From: Bacteroidales bacterium
GTDB taxonomy: Bacteria; Bacteroidota; Bacteroidia; Bacteroidales; JAGOPY01
Length of the DNA: 64,000 nucleotides
Assembly: GCA_017991835.1 (NCBI GenBank)
Contig: JAGOPY010000001.1
Span: 1 to 64,000 of the forward strand
Reading direction: 5' to 3'
Part shown: piece after piece, positions 33,780 to 43,072 of the stretch
Layout: every line of letters begins with the position of its first letter
How positions within the stretch are numbered: position 1 is the stretch's first letter
Made by a program: the position numbers and the translations under genes
Notes under the pieces: model-generated
Databases searched by the model: none
What the model was told of the DNA's origin: nothing
What the model saw: only the letters and a program-made list of their open reading frames with translations

Positions 33780-33872
33780 AATTAATCCGTGCAAATTCGT
33801 TGTATTCGCGTTTATTCGCGTTCCATTATAGAACACGAATGACGCAAATTAAGACGAATTACCGCGGATCTG
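33780..33872. repeat. Phrase element with imperfect hairpin
   Basis: ATTCGCGTTC (33814-33823) and GAACACGAAT (33831-33840) pair with one mismatch. Flanked by AATCCGTGCAAATTCGT and ATTACCGCGGATC phrases related to the dispersed element. Confidence 0.55.
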
Positions 33873-33980
33873 ATCTTTAGTCAAGGCTACCTTAATAAGA
33901 TTAATCAATGTCATAAAGTCTGTGAGAACAAAAAACTATCTTTACTATCTGTTTATTCTGCCTGCAAAGAAACAAAGATT

Positions 33981-34676
33981 ATGAGAAAAGAGATCTACCT
34001 GGTCCGGGGAAAAGAGGGAGAAGATTACCGGGCCTTTACCGACAGGATCATGCAGACCGGAAGGGATGCCGTGAAAGCCATCCGGCCGCTGGCGCTGAAA
34101 ATAACGGTGACGGAAGCAGCGCCGCCCCGATTCTCAGTGATCCCTTTCCGGAAAGATAAAATTGCCGTGATTTCGGTTTACAGGGACAATAACATGACCG
34201 AAGATTTTTTTCATGATGTGGAAGGGATCAGCGGCGCTTTTAAAGTGGATGAGGCTATACCGGTTTCTTACCGGAAAGAATGGCCCGATGGCGACCCGAC
34301 GCCGGGTGTATGCCTGCTGACGTTGTTCAGGCGTAAACCGGGCATCAATTATAATCTGTTCATCCACCGGTGGCATAACGGGCACACTCCCCTATCGCTG
34401 AAAATACACCCGCTGTGGAATTATAACCGCAATGTGGTGCTGCAGAAGATGTGCGACAGCGACATATGGTACGACGGTATTGTCGAGGAGCAGACCCGGA
34501 CCAGAGAAACGCTGACCAATCCGTTCAAATTCTTCGGCAGTTTTCCGATCATAATCGGGAATATGATCGCCGTTTACCGGGATGTCAGCTCCTTCATTCA
34601 TTACAAAAGTATTGAAACGTATCTTACCATCGAATACCATATCCTCAGCAACGAGACTCCATCTCAAAATCCATAA
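33981..34676 (+). CDS. EthD-domain (dimeric alpha/beta barrel) protein
   Basis: 231 aa, no signal peptide. The second half (~108-215; PGVCLLTLFRRKPGINYNLFIHRWHNGHTPL) has the EthD/REDY-like signature: F-R-K(R)-P-G, then F-x-x-x-W...H-x-P. The first half looks like a weaker repeat of the same ferredoxin-like fold. It ends 12 bp before acetoacetyl-CoA synthetase and is probably co-transcribed with it. Family members include small oxidoreductase or degradation helpers; the reaction is not known. Confidence 0.75.
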   Translation: MRKEIYLVRGKEGEDYRAFTDRIMQTGRDAVKAIRPLALKITVTEAAPPRFSVIPFRKDKIAVISVYRDNNMTEDFFHDVEGISGAFKVDEAIPVSYRKEWPDGDPTPGVCLLTLFRRKPGINYNLFIHRWHNGHTPLSLKIHPLWNYNRNVVLQKMCDSDIWYDGIVEEQTRTRETLTNPFKFFGSFPIIIGNMIAVYRDVSSFIHYKSIETYLTIEYHILSNETPSQNP

Positions 34677-34688
34677 CCAAACCGCCCT

Positions 34689-36713
34689 ATGGAATACAAA
34701 AAACTATGGACCCCCGACCCGGAAAAGGTGAAGAACTCACAGATGTACCGTTACATGCAGTTTGTGAACGAATACACGGGGAGTAAATATAAAACATACG
34801 ACGAACTCTGGCAGTGGAGTGTCGGTCACCCGGCGGCCTTCTGGGGGACGTTCTGGCACTACAGCGGCCTGAAGTATTCTCAAGATTTCAATGAAGTGGT
34901 CGACGATCCGAAAAAGATGCCCGGCGCGAAATGGTTCACCGGTGCCCGGCTGAATTTTGCTGAGAACCTGCTTCAGCGCCGCGACGATCACCCGGCCATC
35001 ATCTTTCGCGGAGAAGACGGCACATCCCGCACGCTGACCTTCCGGCAGCTTTACGAAGAATCGCACCGGGTGGCGGAAGGATTGAAACGGCTCGGCGTAC
35101 AGAAAGGCGACCGGGTAGCCGCCTTCATGCCCAATATCCCCGAAACGGTCATCGCTATGCTGGCCGCCGCTTCGATCGGGGCGATCTGGTCGTCTACCTC
35201 CCCCGATTTCGGCATCAAAGGCGTTCTCGACCGCTTCAGCCAGATCGAGCCGAAAGTGATCTTCTCCGTCGACGGTTATTACTACAACGGCAAGCATTTC
35301 GACTCGCAGGAGAAGCTGCGTGGCATCCTGGGCGAGCTGCCCACGATCGAAACGGTGGTGATGGTCAACTTCACCGGAAAACCTGACCTGGCAGGCATCC
35401 CCCATGGCATGGCCTGGGAGTCGCTGGCCCTTCCGGTCGACGGCGAAATGCACTTCGAACAACTCCCTTTCGATCATCCGTTGTACATCATGTACTCATC
35501 CGGCACCACCGGGCTGCCGAAGAGCATCGTCCACTCGGCCGGCGGCACACTGATCCAGCACCTGAAGGAACTGAAGCTGCACTGCGACGTCCGCCCTGAC
35601 GACGTCGTCTTCTATTTCACCACCTGCGGATGGATGATGTGGAACTGGTTCGTCAGCAGCCTGGCTGTAGGTGCCACCATCGTCTGTTTCGACGGTAACC
35701 CGTTCTACCCTGCGCCCGATACGCTGATCCGCCTGTCGGCCGAATTGAAATTCACCCTGTTCGGAACGTCGGCAAAATATATCGCGTCGTTGCAACAGGC
35801 GGGGGTGCGACCGGCAATGGAAACCGTTGTAGGGACGTTGCATGCAACGTCCCAACTACCAAAAAATGCAACGTCCCTACAACGGTTTCCATTAGGGTTT
35901 CCATCATTGCGGGCCATCACGTCGACAGGTTCCCCGTTGGCCGACGAATCGTTCGATTTCGTTTACAACGAATGGCAACGGGATGTGCAATTGTCATCGA
36001 TCTCGGGCGGGACCGACATTATTTCGTGTTTTATGCTGGGCAACCCGATGCTGCCGGTGTACCGGGGCGAGATCCAGTGCCGGGGGCTCGGGATGGACGT
36101 CGACTGCTTCGACGACAACGGCAACCCGGTGCGCGACAGGCAGGGCGAGCTGGTGTGCAAGACCGCTTTCCCGTCGATGCCGGTCTATTTCTGGAACGAC
36201 CCGGACGGAAAAAAGTACTTCAATGCCTATTTCGATCACTACCCGGGCATCTGGTACCACGGCGATTACATGATCCTGAGCCGGCATGGCGGGATCACGA
36301 TGCTGGGGCGCTCCGATGCCACCCTGAACCCCGGGGGGGTGCGGATCGGCACCTCAGAGATCTACCGGGTGGTTGAGAACATGGAGGAGATCGACGATTC
36401 GGTGGTGGTAGGGCAGCAACACGAAGGCGACGAGCGGGTAATCCTGTTCGTTAAGATGAAGCCGGGATTTAACCTGGATGAAGATCTTGCAAAAAAGATC
36501 AAAAGCAACATCCGGTCGGCCTGCAGCCCGCGCCATGTACCGGCGGTGATACTGACCGCTCCTGATATTCCGTACACCATCAACGGCAAGAAAGTGGAAG
36601 TAGCTGTCAAAAAATTGATCCACGGGCAGGAGGTGAAAAACAGCGATGCGCTTCGCAATGCGGAATGCCTGGAATTTTTCAGGACTATCGACCAACAACT
36701 TATGACTCCTTAA
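34689..36713 (+). CDS. Acetoacetyl-CoA synthetase (acetoacetate-CoA ligase)
   Basis: 674 aa, ANL adenylate-forming enzyme. N-terminal LWTPDPEKVKNSQMYRYMQF and the acyl-CoA synthetase N domain are typical. The P-loop is YSSGTTGLPKSIVHS (~267-281), the mid motif GGTDIISCF, then HGDYMILSRHGGITMLGRSDATLNPGGVRIGT and the C-terminal acetylation-type lysine in NGKKVEVAVKK. Family length is about 650 aa. The extra ~24 aa (residues ~376-405) come from a palindromic repeat inserted in frame. The enzyme activates acetoacetate for leucine/ketone-body or polymer metabolism. Its 3' end overlaps a converging gene by 14 bp. Confidence 0.93.
   Translation: MEYKKLWTPDPEKVKNSQMYRYMQFVNEYTGSKYKTYDELWQWSVGHPAAFWGTFWHYSGLKYSQDFNEVVDDPKKMPGAKWFTGARLNFAENLLQRRDDHPAIIFRGEDGTSRTLTFRQLYEESHRVAEGLKRLGVQKGDRVAAFMPNIPETVIAMLAAASIGAIWSSTSPDFGIKGVLDRFSQIEPKVIFSVDGYYYNGKHFDSQEKLRGILGELPTIETVVMVNFTGKPDLAGIPHGMAWESLALPVDGEMHFEQLPFDHPLYIMYSSGTTGLPKSIVHSAGGTLIQHLKELKLHCDVRPDDVVFYFTTCGWMMWNWFVSSLAVGATIVCFDGNPFYPAPDTLIRLSAELKFTLFGTSAKYIASLQQAGVRPAMETVVGTLHATSQLPKNATSLQRFPLGFPSLRAITSTGSPLADESFDFVYNEWQRDVQLSSISGGTDIISCFMLGNPMLPVYRGEIQCRGLGMDVDCFDDNGNPVRDRQGELVCKTAFPSMPVYFWNDPDGKKYFNAYFDHYPGIWYHGDYMILSRHGGITMLGRSDATLNPGGVRIGTSEIYRVVENMEEIDDSVVVGQQHEGDERVILFVKMKPGFNLDEDLAKKIKSNIRSACSPRHVPAVILTAPDIPYTINGKKVEVAVKKLIHGQEVKNSDALRNAECLEFFRTIDQQLMTP
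35816..35893 (+). repeat. Palindromic repeat inserted in frame in acetoacetyl-CoA synthetase
   Basis: Perfect 28-bp inverted repeat: left arm 35816-35843 and right arm 35866-35893 around a 22-nt spacer. Inside it, 35832-35853 is a perfect 22-bp palindrome with half-site GGGACGTTGCA. It adds ~26 codons in frame (METVVGTLHATSQLPKNATS...) between GVRP and SLRAI. Confidence 0.9.
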
Positions 36714-37380
36714 ACCGCGGTTCTCCTTCGAAGACAATAGGGATTTTGTTCACCTCCTCGCGGAAGGCCAGCCAGTCGAGGACCTTTGTGGTCAGTTCAT
36801 CGTTCAGTTTATCCATGTCGTAATAAAAGATCTCATGGAATTTTTCCTTTTCCGAATGAGGTTTCTGGCTGTGGTGCGGATTTTCATGTTCCGGCACGAT
36901 CTTGCCGTCGCGGTGCTTCTTTTCCAGCATCTCTTCGTAAATCTCCACCTCAACCTTATCCATGAGCTTGGCGATGTTAAAATAGATCACCCTGACATGT
37001 TTGTAATGAACTGTCTTAAATGGATTCAGAATGCTTTTGAATTCGGTTTTCTCTATTCTGCGGCTGCTGGAGAAAATGGTCAGGTGATTATCGAGTTTGG
37101 AATCCTTCTGCTGCGCATTGATCTTGCCGAATTCCTCCCGGTATTCTATAGGCAGGTTGTTCACCCGGTTGATCAGGGTCACCATCTTGCTCATAAAACC
37201 ATCGTAAACCGCCTTATTCTTCGCATAATTCTGCCCGATCCGGAATTTCTTATCCTGCACCCTCGCGCTGGATGAACCCGAACCCTTTTTCCGGCTCTCG
37301 TGCCGTTCTATTTCATCTAACCAATAAACCATTTCCTTCGGAATGTTACATATTTCTTCTATATTGTCCTCCCACATCAA
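36700..37380 (-). CDS. Hypothetical cytoplasmic protein after icmF
   Basis: 226 aa, charged, mostly helical. No domain recognised. Contains [46 protein letters not shown] and a His-rich segment ([21 protein letters not shown]). It begins within the last 35 bp of icmF, which suggests translational coupling to the mutase; a Met 16 codons in (37332) would avoid the overlap. Tail-to-tail overlap with acetoacetyl-CoA synthetase by 14 bp. A role linked to the mutase is inference from position only. Confidence 0.72.
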   Translation of the reverse strand: MMWEDNIEEICNIPKEMVYWLDEIERHESRKKGSGSSSARVQDKKFRIGQNYAKNKAVYDGFMSKMVTLINRVNNLPIEYREEFGKINAQQKDSKLDNHLTIFSSSRRIEKTEFKSILNPFKTVHYKHVRVIYFNIAKLMDKVEVEIYEEMLEKKHRDGKIVPEHENPHHSQKPHSEKEKFHEIFYYDMDKLNDELTTKVLDWLAFREEVNKIPIVFEGEPRFKES

Positions 37381-40300
37381 AGAGCGCTCTGGTGATCTGC
37401 CCGATGGAGCAGTATTTCGCCACCTCCATCAAACCTTCAAAGATATTCTCATTTTTCCTCGCGCGGTCTTTTAGCCCTTCCAGCAATTTATCCGACTTTT
37501 CCGCGAAAGTTATATGCAATTGGTCCAACATGCTGATCTGGTACTCTTTTTCCTCCGGTGTGGCCCGGATCACCTCGCCCGGCGTGATGGTCGGAGAGCC
37601 TTCGGAGGAGAGGAACGTGTTCACCCCGATGATCGGGTACCCGCCGGTATGTTTGAGCGTCTCGTAATAGAGTGACTCCTCCTGGATCTTGCCGCGCTGG
37701 TACATGGTCTCCATGGCTCCCAGCACCCCTCCGCGCTCCGTCAGCCGGTCGAACTCCATCATCACGGCCTCTTCCACCAGGTCGGTCAGCTCTTCGATGA
37801 TAAACGATCCCTGGAGCGGGTTCTGGTTCTTAGCCAGCCCCAGCTCCCGGTTGATAATGAGCTGAATAGCCACTGCCCTGCGGACCGATTCTTCGGTGGG
37901 CGTGGTGATTGCCTCGTCGTAGGCATTGGTATGGAGCGAGTTGCAGTTGTCATAGACTGCATACAAGGCCTGCAGCGTGGTGCGGATATCGTTGAACCCG
38001 ATCTCCTGGGCGTGCAGCGAGCGGCCGGAGGTCTGGATGTGATACTTCAGCTTCTGGGAGCGGTCGTCGCCGCCGTATTTGTACTTCATCGCCTTGGCCC
38101 AGATCAGCCTGGCAACCCGTCCCATCACCGAATATTCGGGATCGATGCCGTTGGAGAAGAAGAACGACAGGTTCGGCGCAAATTGGTCGATCTCCATACC
38201 CCTCGACAGGTAATATTCGACGTAAGTGAACCCGTTGGAGAGGGTGAGCGCCAGTTGCGTGATGGGGTTGGCGCCCGCTTCGGCGATGTGGTAACCGGAT
38301 ATGGAGACCGAGTAGAAATTCCTGACATTGTTCCGGTTGAAATATTCCTGCACGTCGCCCATCATTTTCAGGGCAAAGTCGGTGGAGAAGATGCAGGTGT
38401 TCTGTGCCTGGTCTTCTTTCAGGATATCGGCCTGGATGGTGCCGCGGACCCGGCAAATCGTATCGGCCTTGATCTTTTCATACACCTCCCGGGGAAGTAC
38501 CTGGTCGCCTGTAACGCCCAGCAGCATGAGGCCCAGCCCGTCGTTACCTTCCGGCAGCGGGCCCTGGTAGCGCGGACGCCGGGTGCCTTTCTTTTCATAG
38601 ATCCCGCTGATCTTCTTTTCCACCTCCTCTTCCAGCCCGTTGGCCCGGATATAGATCTCGCACTCCTGGTCGATGGCTGTGTTCATGAAATAGCCCACCA
38701 TGGTTGGTGCGGGGCCGTTGATAGTCATCGATACGGAGGTTTTCGGGTCGGTAAGATGGAATCCCGAATAGAGCTTTTTCGCATCGTCGAGGCAGCAGAT
38801 CGAAACGCCCGAGTTGCCGATCTTGCCATAGATATCGGGACGGATATCGGGATCGTTGCCATAGAGCGTAACCGAGTCGAAAGCAGTGGAAAGACGTTTG
38901 GCGGGCATCCCTTTCGAGAGATAATGGAAGCGTTTGTTAGTGCGCTCCGGGCCCCCTTCTCCGGCAAACATCCGGGTCGGGTCCTCCCCTTCCCTTTTAA
39001 ACGGGAAAACGCCGGCAGCGTAGGGAAATTCGCCCGGGACGTTCTCTTTCAGGTTCCACCTGACGATATCGCCCCACCCTTTGTATTTCGGGAGGGCAAT
39101 CTTCGGGACCAGGGTATGGGCGAGCGATTCCTCATGCGTTTTAACCTTTATCTGCTGGTCGCGCACCTGGAAAATATATTCCGGCTGCTTATACGACTCG
39201 ACTTTCCGGGGCCAGTTCTCGAGGATGGTCCGGGCATTGCCGTCGAGTTCCGATTCCGCTTTTTTGTATTCCACTTCAAGCAGGGCGGCCACATCGCTGT
39301 GCCCGTCCCCTTTTTTTCTGATTATCCCGAGTGTTTCATGGATGGATTGCAGTCTCTGGGCTATAACTGCCTGCTTCTCAGCCGTTTTATTGTAATTCCT
39401 TACCGTTTCCGCAATTTCCGAGAGGTAGCGGGTGCGGTTGGGTGGAATGATGTGGATTTTATCCGCCATTTCGGCTGTGGCATGGATCTTTGAATTAAAA
39501 CCCGCGTTGGTTTTTTTATTCAGGATGTCGATGAGCGCCTTGTAGAAATGGTTGACTCCCGGGTCGTTGTATTGTGAGGCGATGGTGCCGAAAACGGGCA
39601 TCGTATCCGGGTCTTCATGCCAGAGGTGGTGGTTCCTGGCGAATTGTTTTCTTACATCACGGAGCGCGTCGAGGGCTCCCCGTTTGTCGAATTTATTGAT
39701 GGCGATGATATCGGCAAAATCGAGCATGTCGATCTTTTCGAGCTGGGTGGCGGCGCCGTATTCCGGGGTCATCACGTACATCGACACATCGCTGTGGTCG
39801 ACGATCTCGGTATCCGACTGGCCGATCCCGGAGGTTTCAAGGATGATCAGGTCGAAGCCGGCTGCCTGCAGGATGATCTCCGCATCTTTCACATAGCGCG
39901 AAACGGCGAGGTTCGACTGGCGGGTGGCGAGCGAACGCATATAGACCTGCGGGTTGTTGATGGCATTCATCCGAATCCGGTCGCCGAGCAGAGCGCCGCC
40001 GGTTTTCCGCTTGGACGGGTCGACCGAAATAATGCCGATGGTCTTTTCCGGAAAGTCCTCATGGAAGCGGCGCACGATCTCGTCGACCAGGGATGATTTC
40101 CCCGAGCCGCCCGTTCCGGTAATGCCCAGCACCGGCGACTTCCGCGAGTGTTCCTTCAGGTTGTCGATCAGATCCCTGGCTTTTTCCGGGAAATTCTCCG
40201 CAGCCGAAATCAGCCTGGAGATGGCATAGATATCTTTTTTTTGAAGTTTATTTATGTCGATGTCTTCAATTTTATCACCCGTAGGGTAATCCGATCGCTG

Positions 40301-40723
40301 CATCAGGTCGTTGATCATTCCCTGGAGGCCGAGGTCGCGCCCGTCGTCGGGTGAATAGATGCGGGTAATCCCGTACCGGTGGAGTTCTTCCATCTCTTCC
40401 GGAAGTATAACGCCGCCGCCGCCGCCGAAAATTTTAATATGGCCGCAACCCTTTTCGCGGAGCATGTCGAGCATGTATTTGAAGAATTCCATATGCCCGC
40501 CCTGGTAGGAGGTGATGGCAATGGCCTGGGCATCTTCCTGGATGGCGCAATCGACGATCTCTTTAACGGAGCGGTCGTGGCCCAGGTGGATCACTTCAGC
40601 GCCGGTGGCCTGGATGATCCTCCGCATGATGTTGATGGCGGCATCGTGCCCGTCGAACAGCGATGCGGCGGTCACAATGCGGATATGGTTCTTGGGGGAA
40701 TAAGGATTTTGTTCCGGGTGCAT
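37346..40723 (-). CDS. icmF: Fused isobutyryl-CoA mutase IcmF
   Basis: 1,125 aa from [17 protein letters not shown]; an upstream in-frame Met adds only a non-conserved tail. Domain order is that of IcmF: cobalamin-binding domain (~13-145, D24-G-H26 lower ligand), MeaI-like G domain with P-loop GTGGSGKSS (203-211), [27 protein letters not shown] and NKFDKRG, then the TIM-barrel acyl-CoA mutase domain ([48 protein letters not shown]). It interconverts isobutyryl-CoA and n-butyryl-CoA with adenosylcobalamin, linking valine-derived and straight-chain acids. No B12 riboswitch seen upstream. Confidence 0.96.
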   Translation of the reverse strand: MHPEQNPYSPKNHIRIVTAASLFDGHDAAINIMRRIIQATGAEVIHLGHDRSVKEIVDCAIQEDAQAIAITSYQGGHMEFFKYMLDMLREKGCGHIKIFGGGGGVILPEEMEELHRYGITRIYSPDDGRDLGLQGMINDLMQRSDYPTGDKIEDIDINKLQKKDIYAISRLISAAENFPEKARDLIDNLKEHSRKSPVLGITGTGGSGKSSLVDEIVRRFHEDFPEKTIGIISVDPSKRKTGGALLGDRIRMNAINNPQVYMRSLATRQSNLAVSRYVKDAEIILQAAGFDLIILETSGIGQSDTEIVDHSDVSMYVMTPEYGAATQLEKIDMLDFADIIAINKFDKRGALDALRDVRKQFARNHHLWHEDPDTMPVFGTIASQYNDPGVNHFYKALIDILNKKTNAGFNSKIHATAEMADKIHIIPPNRTRYLSEIAETVRNYNKTAEKQAVIAQRLQSIHETLGIIRKKGDGHSDVAALLEVEYKKAESELDGNARTILENWPRKVESYKQPEYIFQVRDQQIKVKTHEESLAHTLVPKIALPKYKGWGDIVRWNLKENVPGEFPYAAGVFPFKREGEDPTRMFAGEGGPERTNKRFHYLSKGMPAKRLSTAFDSVTLYGNDPDIRPDIYGKIGNSGVSICCLDDAKKLYSGFHLTDPKTSVSMTINGPAPTMVGYFMNTAIDQECEIYIRANGLEEEVEKKISGIYEKKGTRRPRYQGPLPEGNDGLGLMLLGVTGDQVLPREVYEKIKADTICRVRGTIQADILKEDQAQNTCIFSTDFALKMMGDVQEYFNRNNVRNFYSVSISGYHIAEAGANPITQLALTLSNGFTYVEYYLSRGMEIDQFAPNLSFFFSNGIDPEYSVMGRVARLIWAKAMKYKYGGDDRSQKLKYHIQTSGRSLHAQEIGFNDIRTTLQALYAVYDNCNSLHTNAYDEAITTPTEESVRRAVAIQLIINRELGLAKNQNPLQGSFIIEELTDLVEEAVMMEFDRLTERGGVLGAMETMYQRGKIQEESLYYETLKHTGGYPIIGVNTFLSSEGSPTITPGEVIRATPEEKEYQISMLDQLHITFAEKSDKLLEGLKDRARKNENIFEGLMEVAKYCSIGQITRALFDVGGQYRRNM

Positions 40724-40805
40724 GACAGATACGATATGAATAGCAAAAATATTAAAATTCGCGATCATCCGTATAAATCCGTGTCATCCGTGTGCTATCT
40801 TTTGA

Positions 40806-40870
40806 TGGCACGCGGATTAACACAGACCCCGGGGTCTCGGGGCAAGTTGCAGCGAATTTACACGGATAAT
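40806..40870 (+). repeat. Dispersed ~65-bp intergenic element, copy 3
   Basis: TGGCACGCGGATTAACACAG, ACCCCGGGGTCTCGGGGCAA and GTTGCAGCGAATTTACACGG; preceded by its loose inverse ATCCGTGTCATCCGTGTGCT. Sits between the divergent icmF and oxidoreductase genes. Confidence 0.7.
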
Positions 40871-40925
40871 ATTATTGCAAATCATTTTATATCTTTACGA
40901 CAAGAACCAAGAACGCAGAACACCT

Positions 40926-43058
40926 ATGCTCAAACAAATCCTTTTCGCCCTGTCACTGCTGATCACCCTCGGCATCTTCGCCTACACCACCTGGCAGTAT
41001 TACCTCCGCTTCAGGCTCACGAAACCGTTTCCGGTGAAGAACTGGGGAAAGCGGTTCAATGTGATGATGACGGTTGCTTTCGGGCAATCGCGGATCCTGC
41101 GGAAGCCCGTGGTGGGCTTCATGCACGCCCTGGTATGGTGGGGTTTCCTGGTCATCCTGGTGGGGAGCATCGAGATGGTGATCGACGGGCTGTTCGGGAC
41201 CGAGCGGGCGCTGGCGTTACTCGGGCCTGTGTATGATGTGATCACCGCCTCGGGCGATATTTTTGCCCTCGTCATCCTACTGGCGATCCTCGCCTTCATG
41301 ATCCGCCGGTTGTTCATGAACATCAAACGGTTCACAGGCATCGAAATGAAGCACAAGTCGCACCAGGACGCCAACGTGGCCCTAACGCTGATCCTTTTGC
41401 TGATGGTGTCGCTGCTGGGGATGAACACGTTCTACCTGGGGATGCAGGGTGAGATGGTGGTAAGGATGCATGGGGATACAGGGATAAAAGGCAGTGAGGG
41501 ATTATTCCCGGTGAGTGAGTTACTGGCAGGTTTCGTTTCAGCTATGCCCTGGAAGACCATGCACACCTGGCATGAAATCTTCTGGTGGGCGCACATCCTG
41601 CTGATCTTCCTGTTTGCCAACATCCTCCCCTATTCCAAGCATTTCCACGTCTTCATGTCGGTGCCGAACGTATTCCTGAGCCGCCTGGAGCCACTGGGCT
41701 ACCTGCCGAACATGCCCGAGATCACAAAAGAGGTAAAGCTGATGATGGATCCGAACCAGGCCTTTGCAGCGCCTGCGGCGGGAGAAGCGGCGCCGGTTTC
41801 GCGTTTCGGGGTACTGGATGTTGAAGACATCACCTGGAAGAACTACCTCGATTCGCTGGCCTGCACCGAATGCGGGCGGTGCACCGAGGTCTGTCCTGCC
41901 AACATCACCGGGAAAAAACTATCGCCCCGCAAGATCATCATGAATGTCAGGGAGCGGATGAAAGAGAAGGCACCGGGGCTTGTTAAAGATAAAGCATTCA
42001 CCGACGGGAGATCGCTGATCCGGGATTATGTGACCGAAGAGGAGCTGTGGGCCTGCACCACCTGCAACGCTTGTGCGCGCGAGTGCCCGGTCAATATCAA
42101 CCACCCGTCGCTGATCGTCGATATGCGGCGGTACCTGGTGATGGAAGAGGCCAAAGGGCCGGGGGAGCTGAATGCCATCTTCACCAATATCGAAAACAAC
42201 GGCGCACCGTGGCAGTTTTCACCGCAAGACAGGATGCTGTGGGCGGAAGAGATATATATCATTATGGAAAAATCCCTGGTTTCCGTTCCCATCATGTCAG
42301 AAGTCTTCGCCCGTGGCGAGCGCCCCGAGTACCTCTTCTGGGTTGGTTCCGCCGGTGCTTTTGATGATCGTTACAAAAAAGTTACCCGTGAATTTGTAAA
42401 GATCCTCACCCATTTCAAGATTAGCTACGCGGTGCTGGGGACGGAGGAGGCCGATTCGGGCGATGTGGCCCGGAGGGCAGGAAATGAGATGTTGTTCCAG
42501 ATGCAGGCGCTGATGAACATCGAGTTGTTCAAGATGTATGAGGTGAAAAAGATCATTACCTGCTGCCCGCACGATTACAACACTTTTAAGAACGAATACC
42601 CCGACCTTGGCGGAGAATTTGAGGTCATTCACCATTCGCAGTTCCTGGCAGGCATTGCCCCCTCCCTGACTCCCTCCCCCAATTGGGGGAGGGATGGGGT
42701 GGGGGCTGTAACCTTTCATGATCCCTGCTACCTGGGCCGTGCCAATGGCGAATACGATGCGCCGCGCCAGGTGCTCTCTGCCCTGGGCGTTCCGCTGATT
42801 GAGATGAAGCGGTCGAAGAGCTTTGCCCTGTGCTGCGGAGCCGGCGGCGGGCAGATGTTCAAAGAGGCGGAAAAAGGGAACAAAGAGGTATTTATCGAAA
42901 GGATCGAGGAGGTGATAGACAGCGGGGCAAATATTGTGGCCACCGCCTGCCCTTTCTGCATGGTGATGATGACCGACGGGATAAAGTACAAGAATAAGGA
43001 AGAGGAGATGAAGAACTACGACATTGCCGAGCTGGTGAGTATGGCGCTGGGGTTGTAA
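40926..43058 (+). CDS. Membrane HdrD/NarI-like iron-sulfur oxidoreductase (EMO-like)
   Basis: 710 aa from MLKQILFALSLLITLGIFAY. N-terminal NarI-like cytochrome b domain with about five membrane segments. Two 4Fe-4S clusters follow: C313-TECGRCTEVCP and C377-TTCNACARECP. Two CCG domains follow, at C546-C547 and C636-C637 (CCGAGGGQMF), with HDPCYLGR between, as in HdrD. Homologous membrane proteins have been proposed as ETF:menaquinone oxidoreductases (EMO) taking electrons from acyl-CoA oxidation. That fits the IcmF and acetoacetyl-CoA synthetase neighbourhood but is inference. A palindrome-derived SLTPSPNWGRDGVG replaces the usual loop before the second CCG region. Confidence 0.85.
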   Translation: MLKQILFALSLLITLGIFAYTTWQYYLRFRLTKPFPVKNWGKRFNVMMTVAFGQSRILRKPVVGFMHALVWWGFLVILVGSIEMVIDGLFGTERALALLGPVYDVITASGDIFALVILLAILAFMIRRLFMNIKRFTGIEMKHKSHQDANVALTLILLLMVSLLGMNTFYLGMQGEMVVRMHGDTGIKGSEGLFPVSELLAGFVSAMPWKTMHTWHEIFWWAHILLIFLFANILPYSKHFHVFMSVPNVFLSRLEPLGYLPNMPEITKEVKLMMDPNQAFAAPAAGEAAPVSRFGVLDVEDITWKNYLDSLACTECGRCTEVCPANITGKKLSPRKIIMNVRERMKEKAPGLVKDKAFTDGRSLIRDYVTEEELWACTTCNACARECPVNINHPSLIVDMRRYLVMEEAKGPGELNAIFTNIENNGAPWQFSPQDRMLWAEEIYIIMEKSLVSVPIMSEVFARGERPEYLFWVGSAGAFDDRYKKVTREFVKILTHFKISYAVLGTEEADSGDVARRAGNEMLFQMQALMNIELFKMYEVKKIITCCPHDYNTFKNEYPDLGGEFEVIHHSQFLAGIAPSLTPSPNWGRDGVGAVTFHDPCYLGRANGEYDAPRQVLSALGVPLIEMKRSKSFALCCGAGGGQMFKEAEKGNKEVFIERIEEVIDSGANIVATACPFCMVMMTDGIKYKNKEEEMKNYDIAELVSMALGL
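42671..42694 (+). repeat. 24-bp perfect palindrome within the EMO-like gene
   Basis: Half-site TCCCTCCCCCAA, exactly palindromic over 24 bp, followed by GGGGTGGGGGCTG. Translated as PSPNWGRDGVG at residues ~582-592, in frame. Confidence 0.88.
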
Positions 43059-43072
43059 ACGGAACGGCATTC

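Noticed and set aside
37931-39493. 520-codon open frame on the plus strand
   Set aside because: Antisense to icmF, no recognisable protein pattern; caused by GC-rich codons.
40806-40812. Sigma54 -24 element (TGGCACG)
   Set aside because: Part of the dispersed repeat and lacks a GC at the -12 distance.
40724-40925. Cobalamin riboswitch upstream of icmF
   Set aside because: No B12-box or conserved core visible; the gap is filled by the dispersed element.
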